Origin: Anaerolineae bacterium | GTDB lineage: Bacteria > Chloroflexota > Anaerolineae > Aggregatilineales > Phototrophicaceae | Direction: 5' to 3' | Assembly (NCBI GenBank): GCA_022843745.1 | Contig: JALHNB010000011.1 | Location: forward strand, 62,001 to 126,000 | DNA: 64,000 bases | In this document: positions 53,696-63,036 of the stretch, one piece after another | Layout: each line of letters starts with the position of its first letter | Position numbering within the stretch: position 1 is the stretch's first letter | Made by a program: the position numbers and the translations under genes | The notes under the pieces: model-generated | What the model saw: only the letters and a program-made list of their open reading frames with translations | Database searches by the model: none | Told to the model about the DNA's origin: nothing

Positions 53696-54586
53696 TCAGC
53701 CTTTAACGGCCCCGGCGGTCAGGCCAGCCACAACGTAGCGCTGCACCAACAGGTAGAAAATCAACGGGAAAATTGAGAATAACAGGCCACCCGCCATGAG
53801 CCTGTCAATGGGGGTGTCAACCATTGAGATCATCGCTGCCAGACCCACCGGAGCGGTGTAAATTTCCTTGTTGCTGATGAGGCTGGCGGCAAAAAGATAC
53901 TCGTTCCAGGCGTGAAAAAACGCAACCACGCCCACTGCGACAAGTCCCGGTGTTGAGATTGGGAGCATAATACGCCACAGTACCCCCATCCGCGTGCAAC
54001 CATCAACCATCGCCGCATCCCGCATTTCGTTGGGGATCGTGTCGAATACATTCTTCAGAATCCAGATACAAATGGGCAGGATGAAGGCGGTATCAACGAG
54101 AGCCAGCACAAAAAGGTTGTTTTTTAAATTTAACTTGTCCAGTGTCGCGTAGAGTGGGATGACGATCAACGCTTCAGGCAGCATTTGTGTCATGAGCAGC
54201 AGCAAGCCGAAAAGACCCTGCCCACGCCAGCGTTTACCCGCCAACGCATATGCACCAAGCACCGTGAGGAACAGGCAAATGAGCGTCGTCATGCTCGAAA
54301 GCACGATGGAATTGCCGATCCAATAATCGATCCGACCCAAATTGTTTTCAGCCTGGAAAATCTCTCTAAACGGAGACAGATCAACAGCCAGGGGATAAAG
54401 CGGCGGGGGATAATTCAAGCTGTATTCAACGGGCTGGATCACGCTGACGACCATCCAGTAGATGGGAAATGCCGTGATGATGCAGAAAAGCAGCACCAGA
54501 ACGTAAAGGGGTATCCGCCGTATCCAGCGGAGAAGAAGGATGCCTGGGGATGATGCGGTTGTTGCGATTGCTTGCTGGTTGCTCAC
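53696..54586 (-). CDS. Sugar ABC transporter permease (MalG type)
   Basis: A 296-residue inner-membrane protein with six membrane segments and the EAA loop EMRDAAMVDGCTRMGVLWRI. The start is GTG 54586 with GGAGG 7 bp upstream. It overlaps the end of the MalF-type gene by 4 bp. With the binding protein and second permease it forms a CUT1 carbohydrate importer. There is no ATPase gene, so a shared MsmK/MalK-like ATPase is expected elsewhere. Confidence 0.92.
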   Translation of the reverse strand: MSNQQAIATTASSPGILLLRWIRRIPLYVLVLLFCIITAFPIYWMVVSVIQPVEYSLNYPPPLYPLAVDLSPFREIFQAENNLGRIDYWIGNSIVLSSMTTLICLFLTVLGAYALAGKRWRGQGLFGLLLLMTQMLPEALIVIPLYATLDKLNLKNNLFVLALVDTAFILPICIWILKNVFDTIPNEMRDAAMVDGCTRMGVLWRIMLPISTPGLVAVGVVAFFHAWNEYLFAASLISNKEIYTAPVGLAAMISMVDTPIDRLMAGGLLFSIFPLIFYLLVQRYVVAGLTAGAVKG

Positions 54587-55515
54587 CTTGCCGCCTCCGC
54601 TTCCTGGCGGTGCTGTAAATACACAAAGAGCAGCGTAATGACAAAAACCACAACAAATCCCGAAACGCCTATGGTCGCGCCATATGAAAAATCAAATGAT
54701 CTGAATGCTGTTTTATAAAGTGAAATCACCAATGTCTCGGTGACTCGACCTGGGCCGCCGCCTGTCGCCAGAAAGATCAGCACAAACTGGCGGAACGCGA
54801 AGATGCAGGCCAGAATGCCTGACAGCATGATGATTGGCAGAAGCGCGGGGAGCGTGATATAGCGAAAAGCCTGCCTCGTATTGGCCCCGTCCACTTTGGC
54901 AGCCTCGTAAAGCTCTTGCGGTATGGACTGCATCACCGACAGCGTTACCAGGCCATAAAATGGAAAGGCCTTCCACGATGCAATTGCCACTACCAATGGC
55001 ATCGCCAGATTGATGTCCAGCAGCCATTTTGGATTCTCAGTCAACCAGGGCATAAAAAAGCGTATAAAAACGTTGGCGATACCAAAACTCGGATTCAGTA
55101 TCCAATAGAAAACGAGGACGGTGGGCAAATCTGGAAAGGCCCAGGGCAGGGTCATCACGGCGCGGGCGATTGAACGTCCCCGGAAACGCTGATTCATGAG
55201 TACAGCAGCAAGCACTCCAGCACCAACCGCGACAATAACGGTTGCCGCCATGAAGCCCAGGGTAACACGCAGCGAGTTCCAAAAAAATTTATCATTGAGC
55301 ATACGTTCATAGTTCGCCAGCCCTACCCCCTTCGCGGCACCAAAACCAATGATGTCGCTCGTGAAGCTTGAGCCAAATTGCTGGATAATCGGTATCAGGA
55401 TGAAGATGCCCTCATAAATAATAATTGGTAGGGCAAGCATATAAGGCAGCCAATCGCGCTGCCGATTCTGTGCAGGTTTAATGAACTGGGCATTAACACT
55501 GGCTTGAACACCCAT
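54583..55515 (-). CDS. Sugar ABC transporter permease (MalF type)
   Basis: A 310-residue inner-membrane protein with six membrane segments and the EAA loop ELYEAAKVDGANTRQAFRYITLP. ATG 55515 has GAGGCG upstream; the frame stays open for 74 codons further but that stretch is the MITE-like element, not coding sequence. It is followed by the MalG-type gene with a 4-bp overlap. Confidence 0.92.
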   Translation of the reverse strand: MGVQASVNAQFIKPAQNRQRDWLPYMLALPIIIYEGIFILIPIIQQFGSSFTSDIIGFGAAKGVGLANYERMLNDKFFWNSLRVTLGFMAATVIVAVGAGVLAAVLMNQRFRGRSIARAVMTLPWAFPDLPTVLVFYWILNPSFGIANVFIRFFMPWLTENPKWLLDINLAMPLVVAIASWKAFPFYGLVTLSVMQSIPQELYEAAKVDGANTRQAFRYITLPALLPIIMLSGILACIFAFRQFVLIFLATGGGPGRVTETLVISLYKTAFRSFDFSYGATIGVSGFVVVFVITLLFVYLQHRQEAEAAR

Positions 55516-55587
55516 AGAAAGTCGCCTCAGATATGATAATAAGGGCACAGTGTGTTGTGCCCTTACGCCGAATAAAAAGTTAAGCTG

Positions 55588-55739
55588 TGTTGACATTTCA
55601 GACTGGTGATGGGATTTTCTGGCATCCCCACCCCAAACCCCACCCCAATTCAAAGGGGAGGGGCTTAAGATCGGCTTGACTCCCCCTCTCCAAAGCTTTG
55701 GAGAGGGGGTCGGGGGGTGAGGATGAGCAAATGTCAACA
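55588..55739. mobile_element. 152-bp MITE-like element with 11-bp terminal inverted repeats, copy C
   Basis: TGTTGACATTT (55588-55598) and AAATGTCAACA (55729-55739) are exact inverted repeats. Between them are G-rich and C-rich arms and a perfect hairpin CCTCTCCAAAGCTTTGGAGA. It lies in the operon between the binding protein and the MalF-type gene and would fold in the mRNA. A second copy, in the other orientation, is at 39840-39994. Confidence 0.75.
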
Positions 55740-55759
55740 GAACCTAGTTATGCAAATAC

Positions 55760-57091
55760 TTAGGAAGTGAAAACGCGGCCAGCGAGTTCTTCCGCTTCCG
55801 TCTGAGCCTCAGTCATGGCATCTTCGGCAGACTTGCTGCCGGCGAGCACTTCCTGGAGGTGCGGGGTGACGATTTGGCCGAGTTCGTCGTTATAGAGGAC
55901 GAAATCGCCCAGCACTTCAGGTACGGTGATGGCGGTAGCAGCATCATAGCCAGAAACCCACTTTAAGCTGTCGTGATACTCTGGCCGGATGCCATCCTCG
56001 ATAGCGGGGACGACATCGAGGCAGCGTTCCAGGAGTTCCTGGTAGTTTTCCTTCGTGTACAGCCACGCCAGGAATTCTTTGGCGGCAGCCTGTTTCTCTG
56101 GATCGGTGTTGGCATTGACGCAGACGGGATGGATGCGCGAGATGGCTTTCCCGCCCGGCCAGAAGGGTTGGGCGCTGCGCAGGTTATCGTACAATTCAGT
56201 GTCCGTTGCCAGCGATTTCCACTGATTAACCGCTGGCGATACCACTAAATGCTGTGCGATTCTGGATGAGGCGAACATCTGGTTAGCCGTACCGAAATCA
56301 GTTCCTTGCGGCATGGTCGTATCGTACATCGTCTTGAACAGCTTGATGGCGTTGATGACCGGGTCGGACGTGAGCAGCGGTGTCTTGCCCTGCGCCCATA
56401 CACCATCATAGAGGACTGCCCACTGCTGCAAGATAAACCAGACTGTGAACGGTTCGGCGGCAATGTGGGGTGAGAAGAAGCCAAACTGGTTGGGTCTTTG
56501 GGTGAGCGACTGCGCTCCTGCAACCCACTCGTCTATGCTCGTCGGCTCACCGAGTCCGGCGGCATCGAACAGTGCCTTGTTATACAAATTACCAAAGCGC
56601 ACGGTGACGATGTCCAGCCCGTGCAATTCACCATCCTTCCGGAGCATGTCCTGTGCCGCGACGGGTGTAACTCCCGCCTGGGCAACGACATCTTCCAGCG
56701 GGATGGTATGACCATCCGCCAACAGGCGAAGGAAGACATCGGGTGTCGCCGTGTACAGGTCTGCATCAATTCTGCCAGACTTCGCTTGAATCAGGATTTG
56801 CGTGAAATAATTATTTTCACCGTAGCCAGTCTCGTTGAGATGAATGTCGCTTTGTGAGTCATGGAATTTCTGGATCATGGCACGCCAGGCATCGTTACGA
56901 CCTGTTTCAGTCCAGAACCAGGTGAGGAAATTCAGTTCCATCTTGGTCTGGCGTAAAAAAGCGGGGAAACTGATTTTGGGTACGATAGCGGAAGCAGCTC
57001 CCGCAGTGGCGGTTGAAGTAATTTTCAGGAAGTCACGACGACTAATATTTTTTTTCTCATTTGTTTTTTTAGGGGCATTTTGATCGGTCAT
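55760..57091 (-). CDS. Tat-exported sugar-binding protein (SBP family 1)
   Basis: A 443-residue binding protein. ATG 57091 (MTDQNAPKKTNEKKN) has AGAGGG upstream. The twin-arginine signal SRRDFLKITSTATAGAASA shows folded export. The mature part has the class-I binding-protein pattern ([69 protein letters not shown]). It is the first gene of the importer with the MalF and MalG permeases. The sugar is not known. Confidence 0.92.
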   Translation of the reverse strand: MTDQNAPKKTNEKKNISRRDFLKITSTATAGAASAIVPKISFPAFLRQTKMELNFLTWFWTETGRNDAWRAMIQKFHDSQSDIHLNETGYGENNYFTQILIQAKSGRIDADLYTATPDVFLRLLADGHTIPLEDVVAQAGVTPVAAQDMLRKDGELHGLDIVTVRFGNLYNKALFDAAGLGEPTSIDEWVAGAQSLTQRPNQFGFFSPHIAAEPFTVWFILQQWAVLYDGVWAQGKTPLLTSDPVINAIKLFKTMYDTTMPQGTDFGTANQMFASSRIAQHLVVSPAVNQWKSLATDTELYDNLRSAQPFWPGGKAISRIHPVCVNANTDPEKQAAAKEFLAWLYTKENYQELLERCLDVVPAIEDGIRPEYHDSLKWVSGYDAATAITVPEVLGDFVLYNDELGQIVTPHLQEVLAGSKSAEDAMTEAQTEAEELAGRVFTS

Positions 57092-57356
57092 TTTATCCCT
57101 CTTGAAGTGCAAAATAATAGTTTCATACTGGAACATGGCTGCCAAAGAATGGGTCGCTTATAGACGCATCACCTCCTCTAAAATTTTCAGCCCCAGCGGG
57201 TGTAAGGCGCATAGATACCTCGCATTGCTACAAAATAATGCGTATCTGTATTATATGTTATCTGGTTCTTGTGTCCAAAAATGCGCAGGAGCTTATGGTG
57301 AAAAATCGACCTCTACAGAATGGCGAACAAAATCGTAACGATCACGCCGGGGTAGT

Positions 57357-57419
57357 TTGGCATTCTCGCTGCGCCGCCTGAGGCTGTTCCAAACCATCAA
57401 GATGGGCGAAACGGTGTAG
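57357..57419 (+). pseudogene. 3' fragment of an FtsX-permease paralogue
   Basis: The frame reads LAFSLRRLRLFQTIKMGETV and a stop, against LAFSLRRMKLFQAIKMGETA at the end of the FtsX gene (52551-52620). The DNA is about 87% identical over 60 bp, and the copies are exactly 4800 bp apart. Only the last ~20 codons remain, so the rest of this paralogue is gone. Confidence 0.75.
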
Positions 57420-57448
57420 AGGTCGGGGATCAAAATACAGTAGCAGAC

Positions 57449-58543
57449 CTATTTTTTTTCCTGGCTGGAAGATGACAACAGGATGCCACCATCAATTTTA
57501 TTCGGCGCGACAATCGCTTTACGCGGCTCTATAATCAGATGCTTGACCAGAATCGACACGGTACCCGCAACGGGGATAGAAAGCAGAGAACCCGTGATAC
57601 CGCCCAGACTAAAACCCAACGCCACAAAGATCAGCACCAGAAGCGGATCAAAATCTGTCCCTCCTGACATCATACGCGGTGTCAGGTAGTAGTTTTCAAC
57701 CTGTTGAAGCAAAAAGGTAACGACCAAGACAATCACCGCGTTAATGGGAGAGGTCAAAAGTGCCAGGAACGTCGCCAGAACGACACCAATCAGGCCGCCA
57801 ATAATGGGAATAGCCGTTGCGACGGCATAAAAGAAACTGATCGTCCCCGCGCCGGGTACACGCAGAAGCGTTAAAATGAGGGCGCTTAAAAGGCCAACCA
57901 CAATGGAAACCAAAACAATGCTCCGAACATAGCTCCCCAATCCACCTTCGATTTCATCCATGATGGATCGCACTTGCCCTCGACGGCTCAAAGGTGAAAT
58001 GTCAATCAGAAAGCGTTCAGTTCGATCACGGGTACTGACCCAATACAGAGCCATCACAATAATTAAAATAAAGTCCCCCAAAAATCCTGTCGCATTACCG
58101 ACCATGGACGGCGCGGTAACTCGAATCGTGTCAACAATATCCGATACTGCCGCCCGAATTTCTTCTGGTGCAATACCGAGTTCAAAGTCGGATCCCGTAA
58201 ACTGGGTGACTGTTCGTTCCAACCATCCTTGTGCGCTAATCAGGCGAATAGCCAGTCGATCATCATTCTGAATATAGCCGACGAACTGATTAATGACGGG
58301 GGGCAAAATAATCACCAGCAAGGTAATGGTGATCGCCGTAAGTCCCAGGTATACCAGCAAGACTGCTACCGCTTGAGGAATTCGCCACCGCATCAGCCTG
58401 AAAATAGCAGGACGAAGGGCAGATGCTAACAGAATGGCAACCATAACGCTCACCCAAACATTGAGAGTCAGGAACAGAATATAGGCCGTAGCGAGGGCTG
58501 CCAGAAATACCAATGTGGCTTTATAGATGTAAGCGAGTGACAT
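57449..58543 (-). CDS. AI-2E-family (PerM/TqsA-like) transporter
   Basis: A 364-residue membrane protein with about eight segments. Two helix pairs at the N-terminus are followed by a hydrophilic amphipathic stretch (~100-150), then the family signature region near 260-330 (PIIGGLIGVVLATFLALLTSP, VENYYLTPRMMSGGTDFDPL). Members export AI-2 or act as Na/H antiporters; which one cannot be told. The signature motif is intact. Confidence 0.9.
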   Translation of the reverse strand: MSLAYIYKATLVFLAALATAYILFLTLNVWVSVMVAILLASALRPAIFRLMRWRIPQAVAVLLVYLGLTAITITLLVIILPPVINQFVGYIQNDDRLAIRLISAQGWLERTVTQFTGSDFELGIAPEEIRAAVSDIVDTIRVTAPSMVGNATGFLGDFILIIVMALYWVSTRDRTERFLIDISPLSRRGQVRSIMDEIEGGLGSYVRSIVLVSIVVGLLSALILTLLRVPGAGTISFFYAVATAIPIIGGLIGVVLATFLALLTSPINAVIVLVVTFLLQQVENYYLTPRMMSGGTDFDPLLVLIFVALGFSLGGITGSLLSIPVAGTVSILVKHLIIEPRKAIVAPNKIDGGILLSSSSQEKK

Positions 58544-58572
58544 GGCATAGCTCCAATTTTCGGAAATTACAT

Positions 58573-58607
58573 TAAAAAAATCATGTCCTGGATAAAATCA
58601 GGACATG
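58573..58607 (-). terminator. Terminator between the response regulator and the AI-2E gene
   Basis: Perfect stem CATGTCCTG/CAGGACATG (58582-58590 and 58599-58607) with a TTTTTTT run after it on the minus strand, upstream of the AI-2E start. Confidence 0.7.
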
Positions 58608-58815
58608 TAGTAGATGCTTGATTTGTCACGCCACAAGAGCGACAGGGATAGGGCTAAAATTGAGGTTGTCTACCGAGCCATGAATTTGATGATTGGCTTT
58701 TGGGCAATGCTATAGCGAACCCGAATTTTCTCAGCAAACGCAGCACGCTTGTGCGCGATTTCGTCTCATCGTTCTTAAATTGACTTTGGCAAATGGATAG
58801 TTCCCTGAAAATGGA

Positions 58816-59262
58816 CTACCCTTCTGCATCGGATCGGCGGTTACTTTCAGCTAATTTGCTGATGCGCTCTAATAAAGTAGGCGTGTCAAATGGTTTTGGA
58901 AGGAGATCATTCACTTCTAAAATCTGAGCTGTAGCCTCATCCGATTGAGAATCCATTAAAAACAAGACCGGCGGTAGATCGGATTTACCGAAGCGAAGTC
59001 GTGCCTGTTGAATAAAGGCCGTGCCATCAACTTCAGGATTCTGAAAGTCAACGATCAGCACATCGGGTAAGTCGGTCTCATCTAAGGTGTTGAAAGCTTC
59101 CGCCATCTTTGTTGCCGAATGAACGGTACATCCCACTTCAGTCAGGCTGTCGTGAATGAGCGAGGAGACGGCTGGATCGTCACTCAGTACAAATACTAAA
59201 AAATCATTTTCTCTTTTGCGTGATTTGAACCAATTTTTAAACAATCTCAGTCCTCTACTCAC
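58816..59262 (-). CDS. Stand-alone response-regulator receiver protein
   Basis: A 148-residue protein. After ~20 basic residues comes a REC domain with acidic pocket SDDP (28-29), phospho-acceptor D72 (LIVDFQNPEVDG) and K123 (LLPKPFDTP). No output domain is present, so it acts through a partner. The nearest kinase genes are 14 kb away. A terminator follows the gene. Confidence 0.87.
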   Translation of the reverse strand: MSRGLRLFKNWFKSRKRENDFLVFVLSDDPAVSSLIHDSLTEVGCTVHSATKMAEAFNTLDETDLPDVLIVDFQNPEVDGTAFIQQARLRFGKSDLPPVLFLMDSQSDEATAQILEVNDLLPKPFDTPTLLERISKLAESNRRSDAEG

Positions 59263-59334
59263 ATAACCTTCGTATTGATTGATTATTGTATTTAATCAGT
59301 AAAATGGCGTTGGAAACCTCAGTTATTGCGATTG

Positions 59335-59440
59335 TCGTGTGATTACTATTGACAATATTCCCAACATGATGATTCTCGAAACTGATGACACGCGCCCCTA
59401 TTTTAAGGCCACCTTGCTGTCAGGAATATTTTGCTCAACT
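59335..59440 (-). pseudogene. PRC-barrel gene fragment
   Basis: On the minus strand EQNIPDSKVALK continues, after a frame change, as KIGARVISFENHHVGNIVN. The intact PRC-barrel gene nearby has KNIPENTIALKEGASVYSADDQHVGNIVN at the same place. The bases also align over ~90 bp with region 59790-59900. It is a decayed copy of part of a paralogue. Confidence 0.6.
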
Positions 59441-59624
59441 TCGTGAGAAAAACCTGTCACGTCATGGCACGACACTTGCCTTTTATGTCCAGTATCTACA
59501 GCTTATGCCATTTCGCGCCGCTGCGTGAGAGCCGAGTGGTGGGTTTCTTCTAGGTGAGTCGATGAGAACTGAAAACAGGGTCACGGCGAACCGCAACCCT
59601 GTAGAACATGCTCAATTCAGACGC

Positions 59625-60281
59625 TTACTTGTTGTAGTCCGGCAAATCCTCAAGGAAATGGGCGGTAACGGTCAGGTAGACCTCATCCTCAAGCGTGTGC
59701 TTGACCCAGAAAGCCGGGACGACCTTCTTGGATTTGAACAGAATACCCTGCGAAATCACCAGATGGGTCGCGAATTCTGTATCGGGATCGACGATCACAT
59801 TGACAATATTGCCGACATGCTGGTCATCGGCACTGTAAACGCTCGCGCCTTCTTTCAGAGCGATCGTGTTTTCAGGGATATTTTTCTCCGTGACCGGGAC
59901 ATAACGCTGCTCGGTATACGGCGTCCCCAGCGGCCCGGCAAAGGGATAAGCGCCAGACGGATACCAGAAGTACGACCCTACTGCCGGATTCGTGGGAGCT
60001 GGTACGCCGACTTCTTCTGCGACTTCAGCCGGGATATATTCAGTTTCTTCGAAATTCGGCAAAGCCTCCAGTTTTTCAGAGGTTTCATAGAGGGTTGCCC
60101 GATCCTGAGTCGTTTGTTTAAAAAGTTCGATAGGGATGACCTTATCTTCAGTAAAGATGAAGCCCTGACGAACGACGACATGCGTGACTTTTCCACTGCT
60201 CGGATTCATCACCACATGCGAAATCCGACCAACTTCCCGATCCTGCGAGTCATAAACGTGTGCGCCTTCGATAAATTGCAT
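59625..60281 (-). CDS. Double PRC-barrel domain protein
   Basis: A 218-residue protein with two PRC-barrel modules: residues ~1-80 (FIEGAHVYDSQDREVGRISH) and ~140-215 (LKEGASVYSADDQHVGNIVN), joined by a Pro/Tyr-rich linker. PRC-barrels occur in photosynthetic reaction centre H subunits, RimM and many stress or surface-associated bacterial proteins. There are no photosynthesis genes here, so this is likely a general stress protein. AAAGGAG precedes the ATG. Confidence 0.87.
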   Translation of the reverse strand: MQFIEGAHVYDSQDREVGRISHVVMNPSSGKVTHVVVRQGFIFTEDKVIPIELFKQTTQDRATLYETSEKLEALPNFEETEYIPAEVAEEVGVPAPTNPAVGSYFWYPSGAYPFAGPLGTPYTEQRYVPVTEKNIPENTIALKEGASVYSADDQHVGNIVNVIVDPDTEFATHLVISQGILFKSKKVVPAFWVKHTLEDEVYLTVTAHFLEDLPDYNK

Positions 60282-60405
60282 CGCGAATCTCCTTTGCTAT
60301 GACGAGTTCCTATGCTCATCAGAGTAGGGGATTCTCGGTGCTGAGATGAGGGTCATGCGGCGGGTTCAGCCTGGGTCAGTTGGCTTATTACGAAAAATAT
60401 TATAG

Positions 60406-61134
60406 TCACTCGGAATTTCTCCCGCAGACTCGCAGCGTGCCGATTGACTGAAAGCCGACGCTGTGTGCGATCTGCAATTCATCCCCACGCTCATAGCCCA
60501 CCAGCGCCAGGCCGGGGAATGAATCCATAACGACACGCACAAAATTTGCCCAAAAATCCTGCGCGGCCTCTTTGGGCGTAAAAATATTCGATATGCCGAC
60601 CACATCGCCCGTTTTGTTGGCGATCCCACCCGCGACGATGCGCTGATTATTGTATGCCGCGAAAAAGGCGATATTTTTATCGGTCAGCAGCGAAGGATAG
60701 AAAACGTGTACAGGTGGGTCATTTTCGGCGTTCCAGGCCGCTTCCCACGCCACCAGATCAGGTTCGGACTCGATTTTCCGCCACGCCACGCCGCCGAGAT
60801 GAACATTCGGTGAGGGAATAGACGCGGGTCGGTGCAGCCACTCCGCGCTAAACCACACCTCAAAGCCCAACTGTGCGACCTCTAACGTGCAAAAACTGTC
60901 TTTAACCGCAAAACCACCTTTGAATCCGCTTTGCAAAAATTCGCGGATACGCTCGGTTTGAATCTCGGCGGTATCCGGGGTCAGTGTGACAGCGTTGGGA
61001 TAGAATGGCGGTGTGGGATGCCTGTTTAGCCACAGATCGTCGGAAAATTCGCCCGGTACACCATAGGCGCGGCAGACCGCATCGCACCATTCGGCGTTAT
61101 TTCGGGCAGCCAGAATTGTTAACTCGTCAGTCAT
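60406..61134 (-). CDS. GNAT-like protein
   Basis: A ~242-residue protein. The C-terminal half has the GNAT pattern IVAGGIANKTGDVVGISNIFT, then LALVGYERGDELQIAHSVGF near the end, as in two-part GNAT proteins. The N-terminal half resembles an unassigned partner domain. A much longer minus-strand frame overlaps the binding-protein gene, and its N-terminal part is a shadow. ATG 61134 is preferred, ATG 61173 is possible; neither has a clear Shine-Dalgarno. Confidence 0.7.
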   Translation of the reverse strand: MTDELTILAARNNAEWCDAVCRAYGVPGEFSDDLWLNRHPTPPFYPNAVTLTPDTAEIQTERIREFLQSGFKGGFAVKDSFCTLEVAQLGFEVWFSAEWLHRPASIPSPNVHLGGVAWRKIESEPDLVAWEAAWNAENDPPVHVFYPSLLTDKNIAFFAAYNNQRIVAGGIANKTGDVVGISNIFTPKEAAQDFWANFVRVVMDSFPGLALVGYERGDELQIAHSVGFQSIGTLRVCGRNSE

Positions 61135-61296
61135 AAGGGTTAGCGCTTTCGTCAAAACTTCGCTCACAACCATAATACCACGACCAATTGTGGAGAATTT
61201 GCATAGCGAAAAAAATAAATTATAATTACGAGTTGTGTGGGCGTAGTTCCGCACGAAAAATCTTGAGTCGTTCAATTGATTTATAAAGGACAAATA

Positions 61297-62889
61297 ATGT
61301 CGAAACCTCTTTTCCAATCTACCATAAGCCGTCGCGATTTTATGCGCATCGCAGGCAGTGCGGCGGCTGGAGCAGCAGCGATGGCAAGCGGCCTCCCCGC
61401 CTTCGCCCAGGACGGAATTCGTGAAGATTTGCAGGGGCAGATCGTCATTTCTCTCAATGGCAGCGGCCCAACCGATACAACACCGCTGACCGCCCTCGCG
61501 GAAGCTTACAAGGCTATTCGCCCCAATGCTGAAATTATTTGGGAATATCCTGGCACCAGCGCCGACGGCTACCCCGCATGGCTGGGTACACAGGTCGCCA
61601 CCGAAAATATTCGCCCCGATGTTGTTTCCGGTAATTATTTCGCGACTTTCTCCGGCTATCTGAACTTTGACCAGTATCGTTATCTGACCAACCCGCACAC
61701 CGGACGTATGTGGGACGAAGACCTCGACTGGAACTTCTTCGTCGCCCGTAACGAAAAACTCGAACGCTACATGCTGCCGACCCGCGCCGTCCATATCAAC
61801 TGGTTCTACAACGTGGATATGTTCGAAGAAGCTGGCGTTGTGCCGCCGACCACCTGGGACGAATTCGCCGAAGTTTGCGCGAAACTGGCCGAAACCTTCC
61901 CGGATGTCGCCCCTGTCGTCGCCAACTATGTCTGGCAGGTTCCCCAGTGGTTCGCTGAGGTCGCGTTCGACCAGTATCACATTGATTGGGTCGAAAAAGT
62001 TCGCGCCCAGTCCGGCGACTGGAACTACAACCCGGATGTCGATGGGACATTCGTCTATGACCCCACCGACCCCGATATTCACAACAAGTACACCCTCAGC
62101 AACCAGCGTATGTGGAAGGGTCTGCGCGACGGCGAACTGCGTTTCGATACGCCAGAAGTTGCCGAAATCATCGCCAACACCGCCAAGATATTCCCGAAAT
62201 ACGCGACCTCAGACTTCTTCACCATCACTGATCCGTATCCTCGCTTCATCGCTGGGCAGGCTGCGATCATGTACAACGGTACATGGGCGCTCTCAACCCT
62301 GAAGAACGACAGCGAAGCCATGACCCCGGAACGTCTGGAAGCGCTCGGACTGACCGGAACCGAGATCGAACAGTTCAACTGGGCGACCTTCGAACAACCG
62401 TCGATGGAAGGTCCGCTGGTCAAGACCACTGCCAAGACCGTCGAATCGGCGACTGGCGAATACATCAGCATCATCGTCAAGGATCAGGCACAGACCGACC
62501 TCTCGCTGGACTTCATCCAGTGGTGGCTGTCAAAAGCCGGGTATCAGACCTGGGTTGATGGCCTGTTCAATGCTGGACAGACCTTCAGCGGCCCACTCAA
62601 AGTGTACGATGTCGCAGACCCGCCGGAAATTCAGGAACTCTGGAAAGACATCCAGTGGAAGGGCAACGCCGAGGCCAGCTACAACGGCTTCCTCACCGGC
62701 ATGGTCGGTGGCGATTACCTCACCAGCGTCCGCAATATCTGGAAAGAAGGCCTGGAAGGCACACGCACACCAGAAGACGCAGCCGCAGCCATCCAGCAAT
62801 ACATGATGGACAACTTTGACGCGATGCTCGAAGTTGCTGGCCTGACCCAGGAAGACCTGGACAACCCAGCTCGCCAGCCTGGAACCTAA
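61297..62889 (+). CDS. Tat-exported ABC solute-binding protein
   Basis: A 530-residue binding protein. ATG 61297 has AAAGGA upstream. The Tat signal is ISRRDFMRIAGSAAAGAAAM with cleavage near AFA|QD. The mature part has the SBP pattern (ADGYPAWLGTQVATENIRPDV, INWFYNVDMFEEAGVVPPTTW, FIAGQAAIMYNGTWALS). It is unrelated in detail to the protein at 55760. The next gene on the same strand encodes a membrane-anchored propeller protein, probably part of the same transport unit beyond the window. Confidence 0.92.
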   Translation: MSKPLFQSTISRRDFMRIAGSAAAGAAAMASGLPAFAQDGIREDLQGQIVISLNGSGPTDTTPLTALAEAYKAIRPNAEIIWEYPGTSADGYPAWLGTQVATENIRPDVVSGNYFATFSGYLNFDQYRYLTNPHTGRMWDEDLDWNFFVARNEKLERYMLPTRAVHINWFYNVDMFEEAGVVPPTTWDEFAEVCAKLAETFPDVAPVVANYVWQVPQWFAEVAFDQYHIDWVEKVRAQSGDWNYNPDVDGTFVYDPTDPDIHNKYTLSNQRMWKGLRDGELRFDTPEVAEIIANTAKIFPKYATSDFFTITDPYPRFIAGQAAIMYNGTWALSTLKNDSEAMTPERLEALGLTGTEIEQFNWATFEQPSMEGPLVKTTAKTVESATGEYISIIVKDQAQTDLSLDFIQWWLSKAGYQTWVDGLFNAGQTFSGPLKVYDVADPPEIQELWKDIQWKGNAEASYNGFLTGMVGGDYLTSVRNIWKEGLEGTRTPEDAAAAIQQYMMDNFDAMLEVAGLTQEDLDNPARQPGT

Positions 62890-62902
62890 TTTCAGCGATA
62901 TA

Positions 62903-62935
62903 TACGTAGGGGCAGGTCTCAGACCTGCCCTTATA
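62903..62935. repeat. GTAGGGGC-framed palindromic repeat, copy 10
   Basis: GTAGGGGCAGGTCTCAGACC with TGCCCTTA end; arms as in copy 1. Confidence 0.7.
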
Positions 62936-62965
62936 TAAGTATCTATCCTAAAAATCGGAATCTCC

Positions 62966-62994
62966 GGTAGGGGCGCAATATATTGCGCCCTACA
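62966..62994. repeat. GTAGGGGC-framed palindromic repeat, copy 11
   Basis: GTAGGGGCGCAATATATTGC with GCCCTAC end; the arms GCGCAATA/TATTGCGC are completely different from copy 10 yet still paired. Confidence 0.75.
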
Positions 62995-63036
62995 AACAGA
63001 ATTTACGGATGGACACTAACACAAAAAATAATGGTC

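Noticed and set aside
55516-55737. 74-codon N-terminal extension of the MalF-type permease
   Set aside because: It is a translation of the MITE-like element; the start at 55515 has its own Shine-Dalgarno.
59562-60281. Photosynthetic reaction-centre H subunit
   Set aside because: PRC-barrels alone are widespread; no membrane helix and no photosynthesis genes nearby.
59562-60302. 246-codon plus-strand frame over the PRC-barrel gene
   Set aside because: Antisense to two clear PRC-barrel modules with a good start site.
61135-62082. N-terminal extension of the minus-strand GNAT-like frame across the binding-protein gene
   Set aside because: The extension is antisense to a clear Tat binding protein and shows no family sequence; the real gene starts near 61134.
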